DNA from: Marsupella aquatica
Taxonomy: Eukaryota; Marchantiophyta
Assembly: GCA_973895155.1 (NCBI GenBank)
Contig: OZ316892.1
Span: 8,060,001-8,124,000 of the forward strand
Reading direction: 5' to 3'
DNA: 64,000 nucleotides
Under the pieces are notes generated by a model. The model was not told the DNA's origin and ran no database searches. It was given only the letters and a program-made list of their open reading frames with translations. The position numbers and the translations under genes were made by a program. Numbering within the stretch: the first letter of the stretch is position 1; each line of letters begins with the position of its first letter. This document shows positions 1-12,130 of this stretch, in pieces.

Positions 1-69
1 GTAAGGTCTTTTGTACTGGGCTTGAGGTGCATTTCTGCCGCTGATGGTTAATGTTGCCGCTGAAATTAG
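1..69 (+). other. intron of the tRNA ligase gene (partial or complete)
   Basis: The window opens on a donor-like GTAAGG and the next recognisable tRNA ligase exon begins after the acceptor ATTAG at 65-69. The upstream exon, if it ends at the window edge, must leave a phase-2 codon (AG) completed by the A at 70 to give the Arg before Lys-Ser-Val. Confidence 0.7.
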
Positions 70-3000
70 AAAGTCGGTGACAGCTTTCTTCTCAGCGTAT
101 GATGCCCTTTGTGAGGAGGGAATTGCAAGCAGTGTCACGAAAGCTTTGGATGAACTAGCTGATTTGGCAGTGCCAGGTGGTTAATTTTGTAAACCTTCTC
201 TCCGCTTCTTTGGATGTGTGCGCTCATCTGTCATACCTGGAATTGGTTGGGATCTGCTCGTGATAATTCCCTTGGTTCAAAATGCATTTAGTAAGTGTAC
301 AATTCCTATAAGCGGAGAACCACTTGCATAATGATGTTCCGCCCAAATATATAGTGTAAATGAAACGATTAGCGGTACTTGACGGTTTGAGTGATGTCCT
401 CACAGGGACCAGGAGCCATACAGAACTCCAAGGAGAGATTCTCGAAGGTCTCGTGGCACGTGTGGTGAATCCCACAAGCATTACCCATATGGAATCGACT
501 CTACTTCAGCATCGTGTTCCCGAGAAACCAGACGGTACTAATCACTTTCATTAGCAATCCGTCTGCCTCTTACAATATCGCTTAAATACCGGTGATCGTC
601 TGACTGATAATGTTTGTAATCCTCAGGATCAACCAACCTCGGTCTATCGCTTCGAGAAATTTGCGCTGCTAATAGGGAGAGTGAAACGAAGGTTTGTTTA
701 TCCCATAAATGATTCCATTCCGTGATTGAAAGTAACAAGCAGACAAAGTTGGGATGGTCATTTCAATGGTGAACATTACGTCCGAGTCTAGAATATTCAA
801 ATTCTTATAATTTAGAATTGAATTCCTTCATTAAAAATAGAACACAAATGGTTTTCTTAATCGTTCTTGATTTGCGATTGAGAATCACCAGGTTAATTAT
901 ACAGATCTATCTCTTCTATTGTTTTCTGGTGTGTGGGAACTTTCTCTTGATTTCACTTTTGGAGTCGGTGCCATAAACGTAGCGAAATACTGAATCGTTT
1001 TGTTGGCTTATTTTTTTGTAGCAAATCAAAGCTCTTCTTCAGTCCATCGGGTCCGATATGTGCTCCAATGTTTCGGACTGGTTGGAGGAGAAAACTCCTG
1101 TCGCAGAAGCACAGTTGGTAGCGAGCTTCCTGCAGGCCTCTCCTGCTGATAAGCAAACACTAAAGTTACAAGTAAGGCTTCACCGTCTTTCCTACTACCT
1201 CCTTTCAAATTTCTTTTTCATAGCTTGAAGTTGTTGTGCAGTGGAACAAAATGATTTTGTTCTCGTGTCCCTTCTCTGCGTGACATCACCTCATCACATA
1301 TAAGGAAAATATTTAAGCTAGGATCTAGCATGGCGCGACGTCCAAAGTGGACAATTGGGAGGCAACAGAATGCCGAAACTGCATTGCTTTTTTCTTGAAT
1401 TTTTCCTTTGCTTTAAGAGTCTTCATAATTCTGAACAAGCTTAATTCTCGTCTGTGCAGGAACTTTGTAATGCCATACGTTCAAAGAAGTTGCCTGTTCG
1501 CTTCAAGTGCCGGACAAATTCACATCGCCAACAAGGTGTCATGGATGACAAGGACTTATCATCATTTAGAATGACAATTCATGTGCTATCTGATTTTGCG
1601 TTTCAAAGATATCAAACTGAGATGAGGTACTATGAGTTCAGCACCAATGATCTTGACTTTGGGCCTCTGCCTCTGACCCACTTCTATCATTCTATTCTTT
1701 CTATTTTATTCAATGCATCGTTCTCCTGCATACTAAGAGCTACGTACTGTTCGTCATGACAGGAAACAACCTGGTTTGTGGCCATTATATAGAGGTAAGC
1801 GTGACAACAACCTGATCTAGCGTCAGTATGCCTTGTAGTTGTCAGACCAATGTCTCCTGTAATGGATGTGGGATCGTGAGGTTTTTACTGGCAATTAGCT
1901 GAACTGTTTCTCAAAGGAGCTGACGGAGTTTTACATGCATTATGGTTGGCCGTCATGATCCAGGATTTTTCGTGGATGTCGATTTGTTCCACTCGAAGGA
2001 CAGCCTTTCTGCTCCTACTGGTCATGGATTGGAAGAAAAGCTGGCGGAACAGCTGACTTTAAACGACCAAAAACTGCCAGCTGATACCTTTAACGATACA
2101 GAGAACCTGATGATAAAACTGAAATTTCTTCCCTACAAGGTTTGTGAAGACGCTGCCTATGTGACTTAACAGTGTCGTTTCTCCAACTGGATTTTAGGTG
2201 AAGCGTGCACCGTCTGCTTGAGATCATGTTCATCTAGAGGTCAATGTTCATTTATTTTTGGAGGTTCAGGAGGTTGGATCAGTTACCTTGTTCATTCATT
2301 CACATTTCACCTAAGATGTTGTTGCCAATGGTCTCTCACCTGAGTACCTCATCTCAGATATGAATGGCGTCTGTTTCAATTCTAGTTGCCTTATTTAATA
2401 GAATTTTGAACAGAAGTTTTACTGCTAACAATTTTACAATCCTCTGTTCCAGATCCGTACATTTCTGATTCGCAACGGCTTAGCTTGTCTTCTGAACAAG
2501 GGAGTTGCAGAGTACAAAAGTTACTACATTAGGTAAATCTGTCCTTCCAAGGTCGATTAGACTTTTATGGTATTAGCTCGTAGTCCAGGTTCACTAAGTT
2601 GAATCAAAACAATTCCAGTTCTAGAACCATCCGTACAAAATTTTACTATCTAAGATGAGACTTCAGTCTGATGTCAGAGTTGTAAATTGCTTAGAATCAA
2701 GTTTTGCCAGTTTCAGAGACTTGGGGTGCAGGTAACCATGTTTTCTGCTTTTCCATAAACTAAAAGGCTGCAGTCCAGATTCTAATAGGTTCATGGTTAC
2801 AGTTGAAGTTCTTGGTTCTATTCTGAAACACAAAGGACTTGGTTTTGTAGCATACTTACTTGTACCCTTCTGGTTCTCGATCTATTCCAAGCTTCAATCT
2901 CATCCAACGTTGTTACTCTTGGCAGGCAAATGAAGAACTGGGGGACGTCTGCTTCAAAACAAAAGGAACTTGTGCAGCTCCTTGATGAATGGTAGCTTTC

Positions 3001-6000
3001 TTCTTGTTAAAAATCAAGATCTGGATATAATATAGATCTCCTAGCGGCTGCCTGATACCAGTAGAAGCCACTCGGGAAATACTCCTGGACAAGATTATCA
3101 GGCATACGGTAGTCTTGTATCTTGAACATAGTTCGTATCGTCTTTAAAGTTCATTACAACATGGCAAGATTTTGATCTCATATTTTTTTATCACTACAGC
3201 GAGAACAATTGTATCTCTTTTATCGCTTTTTTAGATTGGAATTTCTAGACACATGGAGGCTGTCGACCACAATCTGATCTCGTTCGGTCTCCTGTGTGTG
3301 ATTGCATGTCACAGGGCGGTCTATGCCAGAAAACATATACGAGATCAGAAGCTACATACCAGCTACTTGACAGTCGCTGAACCATGGTTAGAGAAGTATG
3401 CGCTGCGGAGCCCCAAAAATCGAAGATTAATTGGTGCAGCTGGATCTGTTGTTAACATTGACCAGTTCTTGGCTGTTCCTGAGGAACGAAGTGATGATGA
3501 AGAGGAGTCCAGCACTGTAGAAGATGAGTCAATCAGGATTCCTTCAGAAACTGATCAGCAATCTGCTACGTCTGTTAAGGCTAAGGGACTGCTGGTCTTT
3601 TTCCCAGGTACCCGGATTTGGTGTTCTCTGTTTAGGAAGCCTTTCTTGGCGCTTGGCATTCTTGAACTACATCAAATAATTTCCTCTGTTCAGACAGGTC
3701 TTCTTAAGACGAAATTCATTTGAGGTGCAGGAATTCCAGGCTGCGCAAAGTCTGCTCTCTGTGAAGAAATTCGGAAGGTATCTGAGTTTGGGTATCAACA
3801 CCATCTGATGGGAGATCTTACCAAGGGTGGGCTCAAGCAATCCTCCAGTTCTTTGTATTCAGGGTACAGTTGTTTTCCAATTCTTGCTGTTAGAGGCGTA
3901 ATTCATCCATACGTCGACTTATAGAGCAGTGTCCGGTTTTGTGTCGCTCTGGAGCCCGGCAAGTGTATTTCTATGCCAGTTGTCTGAGCATTGGTTTGCG
4001 CTCCTGATTAGAATGGGATTCCATGAGCTTGTATTTCAATATGACTCTGAATGGTCATTGTCCTGCTGGCATAACACAAAGCTTCGCTGATTTTGGTAAT
4101 CGGATATTTTGAATTTATGTAGGGAAGTATTGGCAAATATTGGGTGATCAACGCAAGAAAAAACCCCAGGCAGTAACTTTGGCTGACAAGAATGCACCGA
4201 ATGAGGATGTGTGGAAGCAGGTATGTATAGAGTATCTATACCCGAATAATAAGAAGATCGACAACAGAAGTGAGAAAAACTAGATTTTTTTTGGAAGGGA
4301 TAGTGCTCTCTATTGTTCATTCGCGTTGCGAGTAATCCACAATCAGTCCATTATCAACGAACAGACTACTAATCATCCGACCACCAAGAACAATGGACCC
4401 TACACTACCAACTTGCAGAGTTGCGACATTACGTAACACTTAGTGTTATTTGATCATCTGCTACAAAGGGAAGGACTGAAAAAGATTAAAAATTGCTCTT
4501 TTTTAACTACTCCAGTAGATTAAGTAAGAATCCCTGGGAGATTAACCAAAACTAACAGTTCCATCAATGTTTCGAAAGTCAGCCTCGAGTTCCCCCAATA
4601 AAGTGTCTAATATACCGAAAATTGTCCTTCATCAATGGTTGTTAAAGCATATCAACCTAACTATTGTGTCCATGCAGATAGAAAATATCTGTGAAAGCAG
4701 TCAGGCAGTTGGCGTTCCAGTTATTGCAGATTCTCCAGGTTACTCTCCCATCACTGGTGACCTCTCTGAAGTAGCACTTGAAATTACAGTGAGCAGGATT
4801 AATGGTTTGCAATTTAACTCTTATTGTCTGACTTTAGTAATTTAACTTGCTTTATCATGAGTTTTAATGTGTGGGTGTACGGGTTGTGCTCGTGCAGGAA
4901 CTCAATCGAATCCGTACTCACTGGATGCTTTGGCAATCTTTATGTACCGAGTACTGCAGAGGGTTGAACACCCAGTGAGTAATCTAGCCTATCCTTATAC
5001 TTCATGAATATGAGACATGTATTGCGATAAAGAAGTACATTCATCCTAGTATGCACCCTTCTTATCCAAGTTTAGCGAATCTCTCAACATATAAAAACTA
5101 GTGACGAAGATGGTATTCAAATAAAGGGCACAGAGCACAGAGCATATCTGAGAAGTAAGCTTGACATTAAAAGTGGTGTTGCAACGAATCTCACATCAGG
5201 TTTAGAGTTTGAAATGTGAATTTGCCATTTCTGACTGGCCATATGAGATCAAGTACTGGTGTGTGAAGTAACTACGTTATTTGTAAAGTTCTTCCTGGAA
5301 AGCTAGGATCTTTATGACCTTAGAATAAAATCCTTTCTCCATCTGAGCAGAGGTCTATATCATGTATGTTTCCTCGGAGGACTTAGATTCAACGACTTAA
5401 TGCTTTTCAGGGGAAATTGGACAAAAATTCTCCCAATCCTGGAGCTGTTCTTCTCATATTTTACAGCTTGTACAATGGCAAGGTGAGAGCATTGAAACCC
5501 TGATGCCGAATTCAGATTTTTCACTAAAAGATGGTCTCCTACTTCTGGTTGTAATTTTTCCGATCTTCTCAAGTAAGATATAGGAGGACTCCGACTGTAC
5601 TGCAGCCTCAAAACCCGAACTTGTCTGTGATAAGTTTCAACTAGGCAGTTCAAGTGTTGACAAGCAAAATTACTATTTCTTCGCAGCTGCAAAAGACGGT
5701 CCTGTACTTACTGATCGTCGTCCCTATACATGTTCTTGTGGTAACTTTCAGGACCGGAAAGAGTTTGAAGAAGAGCTACTTGACCGTTTTGGACATCTTG
5801 TCAAGATGCCATTACTAAAGGCAGATAGGTTAGTGAAGCTCTATGTCTTGTTAGATTTGCTCATTGTTCCTCTTGGTTAGAATAACCAATTTATTCAAAA
5901 TTGTCTTTTCTCACGGGGTCTTTATTCCGTTAGTGTGTTTTACACTGGCTAGTCCATTAACTTCCGTTCTTTGTCTTTGTGACTACAGAGAGCCATTGCC

Positions 6001-7868
6001 AACGGCCGTTCTTGAGGTTTTAGAGCAAGGTCTTACTCTCCAGAAGAAACATATTTCTAAACATGGAAGGCATGATGCTCCAACCTTGGCAAAGAATACG
6101 CTTAAATGGCTTACAATACTTAAAAGAACTGTATCTAGTTGCATCTATATAGAGCGAGAACAAGGGTACCCCGTATTCAGGAACACTTTTATTTTGTGCG
6201 TATTATAATTGAAAAGGAGCATCGAAGCATCTGAAATGGCCCGGCTCCAGCTCGTCATGTACAGCGTGACCAGGTTGCCTCTGCGCACATCCGTCCCAGG
6301 CCTCTTACGATATTTCTCTTTTGCAGATTGGAGAGCACCAAAGGGACCTTTAAGGATGCTTGGGCTACGTGGGAGGCACAATTAAAGAAGACATTGAGCG
6401 CAAACTTCAAATATCTGGATTCGATACAGGTTTGGACACAAACTTTTCTACTCCATTTTCCTCTTTCCCAAGATAAGACTAGTCCTCAAGAGCCTTGATT
6501 AGTACCTCATTCCGTTCATTGAATTCCATAAGCAGAGTTGGATTAAGAGTGCTGTCAAACTCGTGATTTCCGTTGGCGCTGTTGCACATGAAAACCGCTC
6601 TCGTTTGTGTTTTGGGAGAAAATTGTGAAGACTTGTTAAGAAGCTTGCCATTTGATGGCTCTTGAAGATTTTGATGTTAGTTATTTTATATGTTCGCACC
6701 TGGTTAGTTCTTCATTACAAGGATTCGTTATATTCCTTATTTGGTGTCAAAGTTCTCCTGGCTGTACCTCCGCAGACGTGCGTTAATTAGACAAAAACAA
6801 TTTTTATTTGAGCATACCTGTATCTCCAGGATAAGTTGCCTCTGGTTGCAAAATGCAGGTCCCACTCCAGGATGCAGTGAACTCAGTTGTAGAGCAGCTG
6901 CGGAGCATCATGAAATCAGGCCTAATTATGCATGTTCCCAAGGTCACAGAAGAACGAACTTTCAATACGATTACTTTTGCTGCCGTTAAGCTGCCGAAAG
7001 GGGAAGTAGCTAAGGCACTAGAAAAGGTGAGTCATCCAAGATGCCATGTTTGTTGTGTGCAGTGCCGGCTAGTTGAAGATCTGCTTATGAACCTGTGTAT
7101 TATGGCAACGTATACTGAGCTACGATGGAGATTCCGCCTCTCATTGCAAAAACCCTCATTTCTGCTTGCCTTTTTCCTCCCCCCCCCAAGGAAATGGATG
7201 TGATGAACTGTGATTTATTTTGTTGAGAGTATGGATGTCTGACCGGGGAGCCTAAATCAGGACGCACGGTTCCAATGTCAAGAGTGAATGATCACTGTGT
7301 ATATTATTCACCTGTGAATGAACTTCTTTCCGTCTGCAGATTATATCGGAGGATTCTGATGTTCAGACCTACATCACTGGCAAAAGTTGGAAGGAAAATT
7401 TAGGGAAGGCTCATGTGACGCTTGCACACAAGCATGCGCATGGGGTAGCAGCAGTAGCTGCTTATGGGTCTTTGCGCGGCTCCCCTGCCCCAGTCCAAAT
7501 CACTGCATTGGTTTATTCAGACAAGCTGTGTGCCCTGGAAGTTCGATTAAATGCCGGTGATGAACAGACAATCAAGTCTCTGAATTCATGGCCTCATGTG
7601 ACGGTAATCATCTTCTTATAATACTACAGTCAACGTTTGGCCTTTCATGAACTGGTTGCAAGTTTGATCAAATCCGTTGAAATTGGATTCTTTGTTAACT
7701 TTGGATGGTTAATAAAATACCTTGGCTATTCCTGTTCAGGTTTGGACTGGACAGGGAATGAAACCAAAAGATGCAAATGCTCTACCTGCTCTCGTTGATC
7801 AAGGGCAAGCCAAACGGAGCAACTTTTCCACTCCGTATAACATCACTGGAACATTAGACTTCGTATGA
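70..7868 (+). CDS. RLG1: tRNA ligase (plant RNL/RLG1 type), 3' 21 exons, 5' truncated by window
   Basis: The protein seals tRNA halves after intron removal (and bZIP60/IRE1-type mRNA) using ligase, polynucleotide kinase and cyclic phosphodiesterase modules. Exons, joined in frame to 829 residues: 70-176, 406-534, 627-691, 1022-1171, 1460-1626, 1763-1794, 1964-2139, 2453-2532, 2926-2991, 3315-3607, 3731-3826, 4123-4220, 4678-4738, 4898-4974, 5411-5482, 5752-5828, 5989-6069, 6327-6429, 6859-7026, 7340-7603, 7740-7868. The product follows Arabidopsis RNL (about 1100 aa, from memory) from about residue 270 to its end. The KxxG adenylation lysine is therefore outside the window. Visible are the ligase C-terminal part (YRGFFVDVDLF, ENLMIKLKFLPYK), the kinase P-loop GIPGCAKS at 3733-3756, and the two CPDase HxT motifs (HVTLAHK at 7412; HVT at 7595-7603). 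All junctions are GT-AG except 6069/6327, which appears to be GC-AG. Exon calls rest on reading frame, splice sites and family similarity. Confidence 0.95.
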
Positions 7869-9517
7869 CTGGGTGCCATCATGTTGACCGTAAAGTAGAT
7901 AAATGCAAGTCAAACTTTGGGACTGGGAAATGGCGTTTCTATCTTTCAATAGTCATGTACGCGGTCTGAGCTGTCAAGGTAAGAAAAAAGAAGCACATTT
8001 GAAGCCCTTTATTGTATGGACAATCTGATGGGCATCATTTTCCAAGAGCGATCGAGTATCAGGGGTTTTGGAAGCTGAGAATGGATTCGATATGCCACAA
8101 CGGGAGGTTCACGCCAAAAATTAGTAAGTCAAATCTAGGATCTCCATGTTTTGCTTCACCTATGGTTTCTCACCTAAAGGTTTGCCATCCACTCTTCAGT
8201 ATAACATGCTGTTTTTGATTGGGAGTAGACCTGCCCCACAGCTATGTTATACCGCTGATTGAAGTTTTTTGCTCCAACTTCCTAAATTGCTTGTGCAGGT
8301 GACTAGAGATAAGGAGACGCAAATCACAAATGTTGCAAGTCGGTTTATCAAATACCAGCTCGCTAGTTGATAGGAGGGGCCTATTAGCTAAACTTGGATT
8401 ACGAGTAACAGAATTTTCTTCGCAATGTGGTAGTCTGCAGCCAAGAGACAACTCTGCATCCTTATAGATTGAAGTCTGCTGGTTGTGTGTGAAGATCTTT
8501 TGGCCTCACTGTTGAGATATGCATATTACCGGAGTAGGGTGTCTTTAAAGCCTGTACTTTGACGTTCTAATTTGAGGGCCTCATTAGGAATTCGTGGTGG
8601 TTTGGGACCTTTTGGTAGCCACGACTCAACATGGTACCCGCCAACACCTTTATGATCTTTCTTTTAGTTGATGGATTGAGCGTCTCAGGAGAGTCTCAGC
8701 GAAAGGCATGGAATCCAAAATGCCAAAGTGTCACGAGTGAATTTGTCTCAAATTAATTTTCAACAGCCTGACCCAGACTCTCACTTCATGACCGTTATCC
8801 AAGCCTTCCCTCAAGTTAATGAGATGACGTTGATCCTCCAAAAATTGCAAATTTATGATATGCTCCTTTGAATTGATACTTACAAAATTCCAAGATTATA
8901 ATATACTCGTTCGTATACAGGATTGTACTAAGTGAAGTCCCTATACTGCAAGTTATCGTGAATAGGGACGTGCAAGTATCGTGAATCTAATATTGGACCC
9001 CCGGTGAGTCAGGCCGTGAACCGTTGTTAGTAACCCAGATCCCTTGGAAGTTTTGAATATTGTAACGCCCTGTTTCCAGGGCATTGTGGGCTATAATGGC
9101 CCCAAAACGAGGCCTAGTGTTGAGTGGCTATTATTGTACCAAAAATTCTGATAACAATTGTTTTTCACTCCTATTGATTTGATTTTGGTTTTTCCTTGTT
9201 TGTCACTTAAGATAAAAACAAATTTCATAAGTACTGAGATGCCATCCAGTGGCACTTTTCCCAACTATTACTCGAAGCCATTTAGCTCCAAGAGTGACTA
9301 CTAGCTCCGTAATTGTAGTCAAGCATTGTTAACTGCACATGCGTACCGGAGATTCCCTTGGAGCCATTTAGTTCCAAGAGTAGTTGCCCAGTGGAGACGC
9401 TTTTAGTAAAAATGCGGGACATGTCTAGTTGGTTTATTAGTGTTGCAGGTGTAGGGCCCAAGGGGCGGTTGGGGGCGAGTTCATTATGTTCTCGTGTACA
9501 CCCACTCATATATTCTG
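7869..9517. other. intergenic, 3' flank of tRNA ligase gene
   Basis: No coding region, RNA gene or repeat family is supportable here. The first few hundred bases probably hold the tRNA ligase 3' UTR. Short open frames at 8012-8451 have no recognisable protein character. Confidence 0.5.
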
Positions 9518-9852
9518 ATATCATCATCACCGTATCATTTGAACCAATCTTTCACCATGTTTGCATTTTTTGGAATCCCCCTTTTCTTATCCTTATATTA
9601 TCGTCCTTATCTGATATCATCATCGTCTTGTCGTTTGAACCTTTCTTTTACCATGTTTTCATTATTTGGATTCCCCTCTTGTTATGCTTATATTATCATC
9701 ACCGTGTCATTTGAACTGTGCCTTCGTGATTGGATGCGCCTAGTGAACTTGTTGTGTCTTTGAACTGCGCTTTTGTGATTGGATGGGCCTAGTGAAATTG
9801 TTGTGTCATTTGAACTGTGCTTTCGTGATTGGATGGGCCTAGTGAAGTTGTT
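9518..9852. repeat. two adjoining degenerate tandem repeat arrays
   Basis: The left array has units beginning TATCATCATC at about 9519 and 9613, plus a partial third at 9694. Each contains a TTTGAACC...CCATGTTT...GGATTCCCC core and they are about 80-95 bp long. The right array has three near-identical 49-50 bp units at 9704-9753, 9754-9802 and 9803-9852, each starting GTGTC and containing GTGATTGGATG and CCTAGTGAA. The partial third left unit runs into the first right unit. No coding function is evident. Confidence 0.85.
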
Positions 9853-10716
9853 AACTGACTTCGCTCAAGATAATAGACTTTATTCATGGAAATTGTGTAC
9901 TATTTCTTGAGTGACATACTCCCGACTGAAGAGAGTGAAGGGCCAGATCAGCTATATCTCAGGTGTGAGAGTTTCCAGTGTAACAGGTTGAAACAGCAGG
10001 CTAGTAAGTCCTTTTGCAACTCCAGACTGAGGTACCACATTGACTCATGGAGTTCCCAGTGCTTCGGTGAGGTCTTCTTTTAGGCGACCCCAGTTCAGTC
10101 AAGTCTATGACAATTTACAAAGGGGAGAAATGTTTTCATGAAGTGTCCTCCTCAAGGGCTGGTCTCTTGCCGAGAGTGCACTATCAAGAAGCACTTCGCG
10201 ATTTCCAAGAGTTGGGAACATTCGCTTTCTATGAAGAGGTTCACGCACGCCTCTGGCAAATCGTTGTCCAGTATTTGGTCCATCCTGTCCCCGCTTCAGT
10301 TCACTACCTCTGAGCCGAAAGCACGAAATAGCCTTTGGTTAACCTCTTCTTCGTAGCAAACCGGGATTAATGATGCTCAAAACAAATGCCCAAAACAAAC
10401 ACAATTTTCATCCTGCGTGACACCAGTCGTTGGGCTAATAGTAGAGATCATAGCAAATACTCACCGAGGAAGAGATCACCAATTATGTTTGTAGCAGTGT
10501 CCTCCACATCCGAACAACTGGACATAGATTGGACCACATCAATTTCGGCAGAACTGAGGACAAAGGTAGACTTAGATCAAGCCAAATAACAAAAACTGAA
10601 GCACCAGCGGAAAGGACAACTGCTCCACCCTAGCAAAAACCATTTTGAAGACGCCATCAGCCTGTATCTGCAACTCAGACAATCAATTATATAGAAAAAT
10701 TGTAAAATCATCCTCT
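9853..10716. other. intergenic, no recognised feature
   Basis: Short open frames at 9886-10356 lack recognisable domains, and no RNA gene is seen. Confidence 0.4.
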
Positions 10717-11430
10717 ACCTGCACGGGAGAGATTCCCTAAAACGACCGTAAAACATCATCCTGTACAAGAATACCGGCTACACTCAGAACTTGCGAATGC
10801 AGGAGGATCGCATTAGCCCTGTCAACATCCCCATTTCATTTCACCTGCATGACAAGGTCACTTCCTAATATACCCCTCGGAGAGAACTAACCTGCAGCTT
10901 TCTCAACCTTGGGTATTCAGGCAGGAGATAACTAGCCCCTGTCCGTCAACATAATCATTCCTTTCAACCTGCACGACACAATCACGCCCTCTACATCTCC
11001 GAAAATGATATATTCTGAGCTGTCCTAGCTTTGAGGAGAATCATAATCTAGCCTGCTAAGATGCCCTTCCACCTGCACGACGACAATGTCACACTAGCTA
11101 CTAGGTCCTCCAGAGAGGCGAAAATGTGCTGAGGTGTCCTTGAATCTTCAAATGTGGGATCAAACTAGGCACTGCCAATATCTTCATTCGACCTGCACAA
11201 CATGGTCACACTCCCTGCTGACATGCAATGTCTGTCCTCGATCCGTCCTGCAAGTGTAAATTAAACTAGTCCCTGTCAACATCCCCCTGCACCTGCACGA
11301 CAGGATCACATTCCCCTACTACATGCTCCAGAAAGGGTCAACTCTGCAGCCGTAAAACACGTTCATCCGCGTCCATTTTTTAAACCATTGGAATTGCCCA
11401 CCACCCTCCACCTGTACAAAAGTATCATGT
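10717..11430. repeat. degenerate ~115-bp tandem repeat, seven copies
   Basis: The core ACCTGCACGACA-GGTCACA (variably mutated) recurs at 10717, 10843, 10967, 11071, 11191, 11291 and 11410. Spacings are 126, 124, 104, 120, 100 and 119 bp. Several copies are preceded by a CTGTCAACATCCCC-like segment and followed by CTACATGCTCC-like sequence, so the whole unit and not just the core is repeated. It lies beyond the 3' end of the U2AF35 gene. Confidence 0.8.
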
Positions 11431-12130
11431 TAGAACCGAGAGCCCAGAGATTCCTGCCGGGAGAGAATCGAACACCTGAAACACCTGCACCCATCTCAAC
11501 ACGTTCTGTAAACCCAATCACCCAGCCCGCCATCACTCCCCCTAAGAACCCTGCTAAACAGAAGCATTAACCAACGAGGCCTTGTCAAAGTAGAGAGAAG
11601 GCCAAGGCCTAGAATTCGATGCAACAACCCTTCTTTCCCTGGCTGGCACATTCCAAATTTGCCTTGCGCAGCGTCCTCAATTTTGGATGATTGATAGTGC
11701 AGAGGCTTGCGTGGGCAACACGTCGTTGGTCTACACTAGCCACCAGTCTTCAGCTGTAAAGCTGTTTGGTCCACCATACAGCTCTTATGAGAAAAATTGC
11801 TCACAAGTTTCAACAAACTGACACTCACTGCGTACCGCCCTTTATGGCAGTACTACCTTTTCATTGTTAGAATCTAGGACCAGCGTTCCATTCGGCCCCA
11901 AATTGGCTCTTAAGTACCTCAACCTTCCAAGATCTGTGGAGATCATCGAAGCTGACCAATGAACAGCCCTTCAATCTGCGAGAATTTAAGTGGCCTAAAT
12001 TGGGGCATAATGGAACTCTGCCTTAAGCAGCTAAGCAACACAAAATAGCAGAAAAGAAATCATTAGGGGTTTAGTAATGAGTGCAGCGTCGTCAACCTGC
12101 ACACAAGCCACACCTCCATTCATTCTCCTT
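11431..12130. other. 3' flank of U2AF35, no further feature recognised
   Basis: This stretch holds the presumed 3' UTR of the minus-strand U2AF35 gene. A tRNA B-box-like GTTCGATTC exists on the minus strand near 11465, but no cloverleaf could be formed around it. Confidence 0.4.

Noticed and set aside
8012-8451. Open frames of about 68 codons on both strands after the tRNA ligase gene
   Set aside because: They lack recognisable domains, overlap on opposite strands and lie in the presumed 3' UTR and flank.
10107-10313. 68-codon plus-strand frame with some helical character
   Set aside because: No family recognised, no splice partners, and an overlapping alternative frame of similar length.
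11440-11500. Minus-strand GTTCGATTC resembling a tRNA B box
   Set aside because: No A box at the right distance and no acceptor or anticodon stem could be paired.
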